This document shows positions 1 through 8,029 of a stretch of DNA of 64,000 nt, piece after piece (the stretch's first letter is position 1; the number at the start of each line of letters is the position of its first letter). The DNA lies in the NCBI RefSeq assembly GCF_020150455.1, contig NZ_CP083740.1, positions 2,480,001 to 2,544,000 of the forward strand, given 5' to 3'. The translations under genes and the position numbers were made by a program. The notes beneath the pieces were generated by a model. That model saw only the letters and a program-made list of their open reading frames with translations. It was not told where the DNA came from and did not search any database. This stretch comes from Bremerella sp. TYQ1. GTDB taxonomy: Bacteria; Planctomycetota; Planctomycetia; Pirellulales; Pirellulaceae.

Positions 1-1
1 A

Positions 2-1042
2 ATCGAAGCGGCACTGAACGAGAGCGACAAGCGTTTCCAAATTATGGTGGAAACGACTCCTGTCCCTGTCGTGATTTCCGACATGGAAACAGGCCGCGTA
101 CTGTGTGGCAACGAAGCATTGGCCACAGCGTTCGATACGCCGCATGAAACACTACAGGAACAATTCACCGGCGACTTTTACGCCGACCCAGCCCAGCGAC
201 GCACGCTTGTCGAACGTGTTGCCAACGGTGACATCATTCGCGGCACCACCATGAAGCTGAAGACCGCGGAAGGGAAAGTTTGGTGGGCGGCCGTTTATCT
301 CGACCGAATCATGTATGGTGGTCGTTCGGCGTTGCTGGCCTGCTTCCTCGACATTAGCGTTCGCAAGCAGCGTGAAGATGAAATCTTGCAGGACCGCAAA
401 GCCCTTCGCCGACTGCTCGATACGAATGAGCGCGACCGTCGCCTGATCGCCTACGAGATTCATGATGGCGTTGTGCAAGACATGACAGGCGCGTTGATGT
501 TCATGCAAACCGGTTTAAGCCTCGTTCCGTCGGAAACAGACGGGCACAACGAGATGAACCGTGGCTCGCAACTTCTGTCGAATGCGATCGGCGAAATCCG
601 TCGGCTCCTCAATGGCTTGCGTCCGTTGAGCCTGGAAGAAGGAGGCGTGATCGCTGCGATTGACGATTTGATTACGCGGATGCACGAAGAAGGATTCCGC
701 ATCGAATTCGATCACGACGTGCAGTTCGATCGCCTGGCCCTTTCGCTGGAGATGGCCATCTATCGCACCGTGCAAGAGAGCATCAACAATGCTCGCCGAC
801 ATAGCGGAACGGATCAGGCCTCGGTCGAGTTAGCTCAACAAGAGAACACGATCATCATTCGCGTGCATGACGCAGGATGTGGCTTCGATCCTGAGAAAAT
901 CAATCCGCGTCGCTGCGGCATTTCCGGGATTCACGAGCGAGCCAATTTGCTGGGAGGAAGTGCCGTCATCGATTCGGCACCGGGGCGAGGGACGAAGATC
1001 GAAGTCGCCCTGCCGTTCAGTGATTACGTCGAAAACGACTAA
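2..1042 (+). CDS. PAS-domain sensor histidine kinase (NarL/DegS-type, 5' end missing)
   Basis: The reading frame is open back to the window edge (codons from base 2 read IEAALNESDKRFQIM), so the N-terminus lies outside the window and the ATG at 44 is internal. A PAS domain comes first (ESDKRF...VISDMETGRVLCGNEAL), then a HisKA_3 dimerisation domain with the phospho-acceptor motif YEIHDGVVQDM, then an HATPase domain with N-box ESINNARRHS, G1 DAGCGFDP and GISGIHERANLLGG. This arrangement is typical of kinases that phosphorylate NarL-type regulators. No partner regulator with a LuxR-type domain is visible here; the convergent CheA/receiver genes next door are a different class. The signal sensed is unknown. 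Seen: domains and truncation. Inferred: cytoplasmic autokinase. Confidence 0.9.
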   Translation: MEAALNESDKRFQIMVETTPVPVVISDMETGRVLCGNEALATAFDTPHETLQEQFTGDFYADPAQRRTLVERVANGDIIRGTTMKLKTAEGKVWWAAVYLDRIMYGGRSALLACFLDISVRKQREDEILQDRKALRRLLDTNERDRRLIAYEIHDGVVQDMTGALMFMQTGLSLVPSETDGHNEMNRGSQLLSNAIGEIRRLLNGLRPLSLEEGGVIAAIDDLITRMHEEGFRIEFDHDVQFDRLALSLEMAIYRTVQESINNARRHSGTDQASVELAQQENTIIIRVHDAGCGFDPEKINPRRCGISGIHERANLLGGSAVIDSAPGRGTKIEVALPFSDYVEND

Positions 1043-1066
1043 GTCGCCTCGCCGGCATGGCGTTCG

Positions 1067-3262
1067 TTAAGCAACGATACTTGGCGTCATCCCTTTAACC
1101 AGTTCCGGCACGCTGACGACGAGCGACAAATGACCGCCACCCAGTTGGGCAACGCCACCAATTCGGTTGCAGTTCTCCAGCAGGTTTTGCAGGTCGTTGA
1201 CAACCACTTTGCGTTTGCCGATCACGCGATCGACCAACAAACACGCAGCCCCTTGCTTGCTGGCAACCAGGACGGCATGGTGCCGCTGTTTTTCTTCCCA
1301 GTTGGTGTCGTAGCAAAGTTCCATTTGCTCGGCGAGCGACATGACCGAAACCGTTTGCCCGCGAACGACCGTCATCGGCAATCCGTGGCATGTCTTGATG
1401 TCGGCGGCATCGATTTCCATCACTTCGCGAATGTTTTCAAATGGCAAGACGAACTGCTCTTTGTCGGCCCCAACCAACAGACCTTCAATGACCAGCACGG
1501 CCTGGCGAATTGGAATCTCGATGGTGAATGTCGTCCCAACACCAACGGCCGATTTAACATGCACGTCGCCGTCGTGATCGCGTATGGTCGTACGCACCAC
1601 ATCCATACCGACACCACGGCCGGAAACGTCGGTGATTTTTTCGGCGGTCGAGAAGCCAGGGTGGAAGATCAGATCGACTGCCTCGGCGTCTGACATGTTG
1701 TTCAGTTGCTCGATCGGCATGATCTTCTTATCGATCGCCTTTTGGCGAATGCGTGCCGCATCGATACCACGGCCATCATCCTGAATGGTAATGACGACAT
1801 GCGTACGAGTCGTTTCTGCTTTGATCCACAGATTGCCAGCCTCACCGACACCTCGAGCGAGACGTTCTTCCGGCGTTTCAATGGCATGGTCGGCCACGTT
1901 CCGAATCATGTGGGTCAGTGGCGAATCGAGGTCTTCGATCAACGACTTGTCGACTTCGACTTCATCTCCTTCGATATGAACGTCGATCTGTTTGCCCAAG
2001 TCGCTGGCCAGCTTTCGAGCCATCGGCGGAAACTTCGACAGCAATCCACGCACAGGGACTTTTCGCAGGGAAACGACACTCTTTTGCAGTTCGTTGGCCT
2101 GAGTCGAGAAGGTGACGTTGATCTGACGTAACTCTTCGACCAGTTCGCCAATCGTCTCTGAGACCGCCATCCGACTTTGAACATCCTTAAGCCGTTCGCA
2201 CGTGATGAACAAAGCGGATACGTCGTCGAGGAATCGGTCGAGGTGATTTTCATTCACACGAATCGAACGAGCTCGCTTCGCTTGCGAGGCATTCGCGGAG
2301 GTGTTGTTTTCGGCTGGAGCCGCTGCTTCGGTCGGCTTCGTGGGCTCTGCTTCAGGTTCTGGCAAAGCGACCGGCTGCGGCTTGAAGTGCCCAATGACGG
2401 CCGCCGTTTGATCCCAAACGACCGACAACAACCCTTGATCGACACCAATGGGGCTCTCGTACAGAACTTTGAAATCTTTCAGAGCTGCTTGCAGCTTGGC
2501 TTGATCTTGCTCTTTACCATGTTGCTGGCAAAGCATTGCAAAATCGGCGAGGCGGTCGACGACCTGGTTTGAGTTATCGTCGTTCCAGGAACCATCGGCT
2601 GGCCAAACAAACGCTTTCGCAACGTCATGAATAAACGATGTCAGGTCTTGATCTTCCAACGCATACGACTCTTCCAAGACCGCGTCTGGCAGAATCGCTG
2701 CGCCTTCGTCGGCTGATTCCTCTTCTGCCGACTCACCTAGCAAACTGGTCAGCTTCTCCGACCAGCGTAGCGACTCCGGAAAACCAGCCGCATTCATTTC
2801 TAATGCCAACTCTTGCAGCTCGCGCAGCATGGCATCTTCGCTGGAGGCTCCCCCTTCGGAAGCCGAGGCCAGATCGGCAATGCGTTCCAGCAAAGCGAGC
2901 TCTTCGGTGGTCAGCTCATCCTGACAACTGTTTTGCTCGACTTGTTGCAGCAAAGAGTTCAACCGATCGAACGCATCGATCAGCGCACGGTTTAAGTCTT
3001 CCGTGAGGGTCAGCTTTTGATTACGAATATCGTCGAGTGTGTTTTCCACGGAGTGGGCGAACTTCTTGATCGCCGATAGCCCGAAGAACCCGGCGTTCCC
3101 CTTAATGGAGTGCACTGTCCGGAACACGCCGTTGATCGGATCCGCATTGGCCGGATTAGCCAGGTAGGCGGTAATTTGATCGGCAAGTCCATGCATCGAG
3201 TGCAGCGATTCATCGATGAACGCTAACAGCAATTCGTCGTTGGTATCCACTTGATTCGACAT
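1067..3262 (-). CDS. CheA-like hybrid-free chemotaxis histidine kinase
   Basis: 731 residues with CheA architecture: an N-terminal Hpt domain (residues 5-110) with phospho-acceptor H51 in VFRTVHSIKGNAGFFGL, a low-complexity linker rich in E/P/A (about 300-335), a dimerisation segment, an HATPase domain with N-box THMIRNVADHAIE and glycine boxes DDGRGID and SGRGVGMDVV, and a C-terminal CheW-like domain (about 590-731). It autophosphorylates on the Hpt histidine and passes phosphate to receiver domains. It lies 40 bp downstream of a stand-alone receiver gene on the same strand, its likely partner. No receptor, CheW, CheB or CheR gene is nearby, so a classical flagellar chemotaxis role is possible but not shown. 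Confidence 0.9.
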   Translation of the reverse strand: MSNQVDTNDELLLAFIDESLHSMHGLADQITAYLANPANADPINGVFRTVHSIKGNAGFFGLSAIKKFAHSVENTLDDIRNQKLTLTEDLNRALIDAFDRLNSLLQQVEQNSCQDELTTEELALLERIADLASASEGGASSEDAMLRELQELALEMNAAGFPESLRWSEKLTSLLGESAEEESADEGAAILPDAVLEESYALEDQDLTSFIHDVAKAFVWPADGSWNDDNSNQVVDRLADFAMLCQQHGKEQDQAKLQAALKDFKVLYESPIGVDQGLLSVVWDQTAAVIGHFKPQPVALPEPEAEPTKPTEAAAPAENNTSANASQAKRARSIRVNENHLDRFLDDVSALFITCERLKDVQSRMAVSETIGELVEELRQINVTFSTQANELQKSVVSLRKVPVRGLLSKFPPMARKLASDLGKQIDVHIEGDEVEVDKSLIEDLDSPLTHMIRNVADHAIETPEERLARGVGEAGNLWIKAETTRTHVVITIQDDGRGIDAARIRQKAIDKKIMPIEQLNNMSDAEAVDLIFHPGFSTAEKITDVSGRGVGMDVVRTTIRDHDGDVHVKSAVGVGTTFTIEIPIRQAVLVIEGLLVGADKEQFVLPFENIREVMEIDAADIKTCHGLPMTVVRGQTVSVMSLAEQMELCYDTNWEEKQRHHAVLVASKQGAACLLVDRVIGKRKVVVNDLQNLLENCNRIGGVAQLGGGHLSLVVSVPELVKGMTPSIVA

Positions 3263-3302
3263 GATATACGTGGGGGTTCGTGGGGTATCTGAGAAGAAAT
3301 TC

Positions 3303-3773
3303 CTAGCGAGCCGTTGCCACCCGGGTATCGCCCAATTCGCTTAGCCTTCGGTTCTGCAACTCGTGAAGCGATCGCCACCAGCGTTCCGCTTTGACGAATG
3401 TTGCATCCAAGGCATCGACCAGGGGCGCGAAGTCGGTCATTGGCTTGAAGAAACAGGCTTCCGCACCGCCGCGAAGCGATTCCAAAACCGTCATCTGCGA
3501 CACAAGCCCAGTCATCATGATGACCTGAATGCCGCCGTCGTACGATTTGATTTCGTTAAGCAGTTCTAAACCATTCAGCCGCGGCATATCGATGTCGAGA
3601 ATGCAAACGCGACAGTTATGATTCAACAGGTGTTTTAGTGCCGATTCAGGTCGCGAAAGCGACGTCACTTCGTAGCCGGCACTCGTCAAACGACGATTCA
3701 CAAGTTTCAAGAACGTCTCGTCGTCGTCGACGTGCAGCACTTGCTTCTGTAACGATGGTGATACGGATGCCAT
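3303..3773 (-). CDS. Stand-alone response regulator receiver protein
   Basis: 156 residues: one CheY-like receiver domain at residues 10-130, followed by about 25 residues with no output domain. The acidic pocket is D16/D17, the phospho-acceptor is D60 in ILDIDMPRLNG, the switch threonine lies in MMTG and the conserved lysine in FFKPM. It is the first gene of an apparent two-gene operon with the CheA-like kinase (40 bp gap), which is the most likely phosphate donor. As it lacks a DNA-binding or enzymatic domain, it probably acts by protein contact, as CheY does. Confidence 0.88.
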   Translation of the reverse strand: MASVSPSLQKQVLHVDDDETFLKLVNRRLTSAGYEVTSLSRPESALKHLLNHNCRVCILDIDMPRLNGLELLNEIKSYDGGIQVIMMTGLVSQMTVLESLRGGAEACFFKPMTDFAPLVDALDATFVKAERWWRSLHELQNRRLSELGDTRVATAR

Positions 3774-3909
3774 CTATATGCCCCAATTCCATTGACAAAG
3801 CGCATTGATAAATCTGGGCAAAGTTAGGTTAGAATCGGCCGGTCGCAAGTCGAAACTTTCCCGCGACAGAAAAGCTTCCCCACAGGAGTGGAATCGGGCA
3901 GTCCGACCG

Positions 3910-4530
3910 TTAGAAAGAGACGCCGCGGGCCACCAAAGCGTCGTGCAGCGACTGCGGTCCCTGGAACAAAACGGCGTCATAACCGGCACGCTTGGCACCT
4001 TCGACATTATCGGCACGATCATCCACAAAGAAGATCGCTTCCGGAGAAACCCCACAAAGCTGTGCCGCTTGCAAGTAGATCTCTGCGTCTGGCTTCATCG
4101 CACTTAAGCGAAAGCTGAGAGCGTGAATTGGAAACAGATCGTGCAGAAAGGGAAACGGTTTTTCCAGGCAATATTCCCAATGGGCATCGCACGTGTTGGA
4201 CAGTATGCCCAACCGATGCCCTGCGGCGTGCAGTCGCATGGCGATCTCCACGGACCCTGGAATCGGTTCGAAGATATGCGACGCGGCATGGCAGACGTCT
4301 TCCAACTTCGCGTCGACGTCGTAGCGGTCACACAGCCACCGATGAAGATCGAGCGTGGTGATCTCGCCCCGCTCGTATTTCCACTGTTCGCCGGAGTGGA
4401 AGACATCGTCGAGGATGACATCAGGAGTCGTCCCCAACACCTCGGCCAATTGCCGACATGCGATGTCGTGGTCGAAGTCGAGCAGGACTTTGCCGAGATC
4501 GAAATAGAAGAACTGCAGGGTGGAACTCAT
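3910..4530 (-). CDS. HAD-superfamily hydrolase, YihX-like phosphatase
   Basis: 206 residues. HAD motif I is FYFDLGKVLLDFD, with nucleophile D11 and glycine in place of the usual second Asp. This DxG form is typical of the YihX / epoxide-hydrolase N-terminal-like branch of HAD-IA, which includes alpha-glucose-1-phosphate phosphatases. Motif II is ILSNT, motif III the lysine in AMKPD, motif IV FFVDDRADN. The cap is the short helical type C1. It follows the DUF1080 gene by 15 bp on the same strand and may be co-transcribed. The substrate cannot be told from sequence. Confidence 0.85.
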   Translation of the reverse strand: MSSTLQFFYFDLGKVLLDFDHDIACRQLAEVLGTTPDVILDDVFHSGEQWKYERGEITTLDLHRWLCDRYDVDAKLEDVCHAASHIFEPIPGSVEIAMRLHAAGHRLGILSNTCDAHWEYCLEKPFPFLHDLFPIHALSFRLSAMKPDAEIYLQAAQLCGVSPEAIFFVDDRADNVEGAKRAGYDAVLFQGPQSLHDALVARGVSF

Positions 4531-4545
4531 TTCCGCCGGGGCCGA

Positions 4546-5178
4546 TTACAGCTTTTTCAAGCGAATGTTGCGATACCAGGCCTCGCACTTCGGCCCGGAA
4601 TGAATCTGCAGGCCAATCACGCCAGACTGGGGAATGTTGTCGTCCGCTTCTTTATAGTCGACCGTTTTGACGTCGCCCACCCAGATTTGAATGTGCTTGC
4701 CTTGGGCTCGGATCTTGAGCGGGACAAACTCGTGCTTTTCCAGCACTTTCTTCACTTTGGTGGCATCCCCTTCAGCCAGAAATGTGCGGCGGCGTGACTC
4801 GTCGTACAGCGAGCCCCAAATTGGCTTGTCGCCGGCCCAGCCCATATCGCACTGATAGCCGATCACTTCGTGGTGGTCGGGAATTCGTTTGCTGCGGAAC
4901 TGTATGCCGGCATTTTTGCCGTCGCCGACCAGCTTTGCTTCCAGAGTCAATTCAAAGTCGCCGAACTCTTGCTCGGTGCAGAGAAACTCATTGCGTGGGA
5001 TATCTTGATCTAAACGCCCAGCGACGACGGCTCCATTTTCAATTCGAAACCAATCGAGGTTTCCTTCCCAGCCGGCGAAGGAGTTCTGATCGAAGAGCAG
5101 GTCGTCGTTCTGAGCCGTGGCAACGGCAGGCAAACCGATCGCCAGCAGGCAAACTAGCAGCGGAAAATAATTTTTCAT
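4546..5178 (-). CDS. Secreted DUF1080 (3-keto-disaccharide hydrolase-like) protein
   Basis: 210 residues starting with a clear signal peptide (MKNYFPLLVCLLAIGLPAVATAQ). The mature part matches the DUF1080 / 3-keto-disaccharide hydrolase fold: LLFDQNSFAGWEG at its start, the NAGIQFRSKRIPDH core with a QCDMG segment, and the terminal IGLQIHSGPKCEAWYRNIRLKKL, which is the family hallmark ending. Members are concanavalin-like beta-sandwich proteins, greatly expanded in Planctomycetes and linked to periplasmic or surface glycan breakdown. It is first in a likely two-gene unit with the HAD gene, diverging from ilvD. Confidence 0.88.
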   Translation of the reverse strand: MKNYFPLLVCLLAIGLPAVATAQNDDLLFDQNSFAGWEGNLDWFRIENGAVVAGRLDQDIPRNEFLCTEQEFGDFELTLEAKLVGDGKNAGIQFRSKRIPDHHEVIGYQCDMGWAGDKPIWGSLYDESRRRTFLAEGDATKVKKVLEKHEFVPLKIRAQGKHIQIWVGDVKTVDYKEADDNIPQSGVIGLQIHSGPKCEAWYRNIRLKKL

Positions 5179-5371
5179 ACTTGCGGTGGGCTCCCAGGGA
5201 GGGTCGCACGGAAGAGTTGGGGGTTGGCCTTACGCTTAATTTTACCTCAACGTCATGCCTGGGGTCAGAGCAGAAGTTCCTGTAATTGCCCGGTTACGGC
5301 AGTTTTTCCGCAATTCCTACCGATCCTGGCAGCAATTCCGTTGTCTGGCTAAAATATCGGATTCCTTATTA

Positions 5372-7090
5372 ATGTCTCCCGCCCCTCAAGTAAGTAGCAG
5401 GAACCGCCGCGTGTCCCAGCCCCTGAACAAGTACAGCTCGCGTATCACCCAACCCAAAAGCCAAGGTGCTTCCCAGGCCATGTTGTATGGAACCGGGATG
5501 ACCGACGAAGACATGCAAAAGGCGCAAGTCGGCATTTGCAGCGTGTGGTACGAGGGCAACACCTGTAACATGCACCTGAACAAGCTGGGCGAAGAAGTCA
5601 AAAAGGGTGTCGTCGATGCTGATCTCGTCGGGATGCGGTTCAATACCATCGGCGTGAGCGACGGGATCTCGATGGGGACCGACGGGATGAGCTTCTCGTT
5701 GCAATCCCGCGACCTGATCGCCGACTCGATCGAAACGATCATGGGTGGCCAGTGGTACGACGCATTGGTCGCCATTCCTGGCTGCGATAAGAACATGCCA
5801 GGCTGCTTGATCGCGATGGGCCGACTCAACCGCCCTGCCCTGATGGTTTACGGCGGCACTATCAAGCCAGGGATCCGCAACGGCGACAAGCTGGACGTTG
5901 TGTCAGCATTCCAGTGCTACGGACAATATCTCGCGGGAACGATCACCGAGGACGAACGCAAGGAAATCGTTCGCAAGTCTTGCCCAGGGGCTGGTGCCTG
6001 CGGTGGGATGTACACCGCCAACACGATGGCCTCGGCCATTGAAGCGTTGGGCATGGCTCTGCCGTTCTCGGCGAGCATTCCAGCCGAAGCTCCGGAAAAG
6101 ATCGAAGAATGTATCCGCGCCGGGGCGGCCGTTCGCAACTTGCTGGAAAAAGACATCAAGCCGCGCGACATCATGACGCGTGAAGCTTTCGAGAACGCCA
6201 TGGTCATCGTGATGGCCCTGGGTGGTTCGACCAACGCCGTGTTGCATTTGATTGCCATGGCGCGCAGCGTCGACATCAATCTGACGCTCGACGATTGGCA
6301 AGCGGTGAGCGACCGTGTGCCGATGCTGGCCGACTTCAAACCGAGCGGTAAGTACGTTCAGGAAGATCTCCACAAGATCGGCGGTACTCCTGGCGTGATG
6401 AAATACCTCCTGAAGGAAGGGCTGCTCAACGGTGACTGCCTGACAGTAACCGGAAAGACGCTGGCAGAAAACTGCGCCGAAGTGCCTGACCTGACCGAAG
6501 GGCAAGACATTGTTCACCCATTGTCCGATCCGATCAAAAAGAACGGCCACCTTCAAATGCTCTTCGGCAGCCTGGCTCCGGAAGGTGCTGTCGCCAAGAT
6601 CACCGGCAAAGAAGGCCTGCAATTCAGCGGCCCTGCGAAGGTGTTCGACTCGGAAGAAGACATGCTGCATGCCTTGGAAGACAAGAAGATTGTCAAAGGG
6701 GATGTGGTTGTCATTCGTTACGAAGGCCCCAAGGGTGGTCCTGGCATGCCAGAAATGCTAACGCCAACTTCCGCCATCATGGGTGCTGGGCTTGGTAAGG
6801 ATGTGGCCCTGCTAACCGACGGTCGCTTTTCGGGCGGCTCGCATGGCTTCATCGTCGGCCATGTGACCCCGGAAGCCCAAGTGGGCGGTCCCATCGCATT
6901 GGCCCAAGATGGCGACACCATCACGATCGACGCCGACCGCCGCGTGATCGATTTGGAAGTCACGGAAGAAGAACTCGCCAAACGCAAAGAAGCCTGGGTC
7001 GCCCCGCCTTACAAAGTAAAACGCGGCACGCTCTACAAGTACATCAAAAACGTGAAGAGCGCCTCGGAAGGTTGCGTTACTGACGAGTAA
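5372..7090 (+). CDS. ilvD: Dihydroxy-acid dehydratase
   Basis: 572 residues from the ATG at 5372; the open frame continues upstream to 5255, but that extension does not look like the family and would make the protein too long. The enzyme dehydrates 2,3-dihydroxy-isovalerate and 2,3-dihydroxy-3-methylvalerate to the 2-keto acids of valine and isoleucine synthesis. Conserved cluster ligands and signatures are visible: the Cys in [21 protein letters not shown], and [18 protein letters not shown], then the C-terminal GGPGMPEML and [12 protein letters not shown] motifs. Length fits the family. No other branched-chain amino acid gene is adjacent. The gene diverges from the DUF1080 gene, with about 190 bp between them for promoters. 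Confidence 0.97.
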   Translation: MSPAPQVSSRNRRVSQPLNKYSSRITQPKSQGASQAMLYGTGMTDEDMQKAQVGICSVWYEGNTCNMHLNKLGEEVKKGVVDADLVGMRFNTIGVSDGISMGTDGMSFSLQSRDLIADSIETIMGGQWYDALVAIPGCDKNMPGCLIAMGRLNRPALMVYGGTIKPGIRNGDKLDVVSAFQCYGQYLAGTITEDERKEIVRKSCPGAGACGGMYTANTMASAIEALGMALPFSASIPAEAPEKIEECIRAGAAVRNLLEKDIKPRDIMTREAFENAMVIVMALGGSTNAVLHLIAMARSVDINLTLDDWQAVSDRVPMLADFKPSGKYVQEDLHKIGGTPGVMKYLLKEGLLNGDCLTVTGKTLAENCAEVPDLTEGQDIVHPLSDPIKKNGHLQMLFGSLAPEGAVAKITGKEGLQFSGPAKVFDSEEDMLHALEDKKIVKGDVVVIRYEGPKGGPGMPEMLTPTSAIMGAGLGKDVALLTDGRFSGGSHGFIVGHVTPEAQVGGPIALAQDGDTITIDADRRVIDLEVTEEELAKRKEAWVAPPYKVKRGTLYKYIKNVKSASEGCVTDE

Positions 7091-7178
7091 TCGCATTCGA
7101 GGCTTGGTAAAAGCTTGTTGCTAACTTTGGTCATCGGTAGAATCCGTCAATAGTCCTACCGACTTCATGAGGTTACCG

Positions 7179-7430
7179 ATGACCCCTTACACGTTAGATA
7201 CACATCCTGACGCTCTGGAATTCCAATTGCAGATGTTCAGAGGCATGACAGGTGAACAGCGCGCAAGCAAAGGGATTGCCCTGAGTGGTCTTATGGTTTC
7301 GATGGCCAAAAATGCCATCCGACGGCAGTTCCCTGAGTTCACCGAACAAGAGGTCGTCCTGAAATTCATCGAACTGAATTACGGTGATGATCTGGCAAGA
7401 TCGGTGGAAACCCGTCTGAGGTCGGCGTAA
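7179..7430 (+). CDS. Small protein paired with nucleotidyltransferase-like gene
   Basis: 83 residues from the ATG at 7179, preceded by TGAGG six bases upstream; an in-frame ATG at 7167 is less likely. I do not recognise a named family. The protein is predicted helical, with DTHPDALEFQLQMFRGM and a C-terminal FTEQEVVLKFIELNYGDDLARSV segment. It ends five bases before the GTG start of the nucleotidyltransferase-fold gene, so the two are almost certainly co-transcribed. A small gene just ahead of an MNT/AbiEii-type gene recalls antitoxin-toxin order, but this is inference from layout only. Confidence 0.7.
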   Translation: MTPYTLDTHPDALEFQLQMFRGMTGEQRASKGIALSGLMVSMAKNAIRRQFPEFTEQEVVLKFIELNYGDDLARSVETRLRSA

Positions 7431-7434
7431 CGCC

Positions 7435-8019
7435 GTGAGCATTCCCAACGACTTAGTTACGGCGTTGCAAGCAGTCGTAACCACCTTGGACTCACATGGC
7501 ATTCCGTATTACGTTGGTGGAAGCATTGCAAGTTCCTTTCATGGGGTTCCTCGCAGTACAATCGACGCCGATCTGGTCACCGACCTTCAGCTAGAACAGA
7601 TCTCGCCGTTCTTTCGGGCAGTTAGCACAGAGTTCTATGCGAGTGAAGCAACGATGCGTGATGCGGTTCTTCGCAAATCATGCTTCAATCTGATTCATTT
7701 AGACACTGGATTTAAAATTGACATCTTCGTCCAGGAAGGTCGTCCCTATGATCGTTCTGCATTTTCTCGGGCACGGATCGACAGCTTAAGCCAAGACTAT
7801 TCGCTCCGCGTGCGAATTTGTTCAGCGGAAGACAACATTCTCGCAAAACTGGCGTGGTATCGGGCCGGAGGAGAGACTTCGGAGCGTCAGTGGAACGATG
7901 TTCTTATGGTGGCGAAGATTCGCAAGACATCACTTGATTGGAACTACTTGCAAGACATGGCTGATGGGCTTTCGGTCGCTGACCTTCTGGCACGACTATT
8001 GAACGAATCCGAAACCTGA
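7435..8019 (+). CDS. Nucleotidyltransferase-fold protein (AbiEii/MNT-like)
   Basis: 194 residues with a GTG start. Residues 20-50 read IPYYVGGSIASSFHGVPRST, followed by IDADLV: this is the nucleotidyltransferase signature GG/GS followed by DxD (D48, D50). A third acidic residue is offered by KIDIFV near residue 100. The C-terminal EDNILAKLAWYRAGGETSERQWNDV is seen in AbiEii/AbiGii-like and DUF6036-like proteins. Such proteins are either toxins that modify tRNA or nucleotides, or solitary enzymes. Four bases separate it from the small upstream gene. It converges on the esterase gene with only 10 bp between stops and no evident terminator. Confidence 0.8.
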   Translation: MSIPNDLVTALQAVVTTLDSHGIPYYVGGSIASSFHGVPRSTIDADLVTDLQLEQISPFFRAVSTEFYASEATMRDAVLRKSCFNLIHLDTGFKIDIFVQEGRPYDRSAFSRARIDSLSQDYSLRVRICSAEDNILAKLAWYRAGGETSERQWNDVLMVAKIRKTSLDWNYLQDMADGLSVADLLARLLNESET

Positions 8020-8029
8020 CACCGCAATT

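Noticed and set aside
1130..1693. 187-codon frame antisense to the CheA-like gene
   Set aside because: Shadow of a well-supported gene; composition is that of an antisense frame of GC-rich coding DNA.
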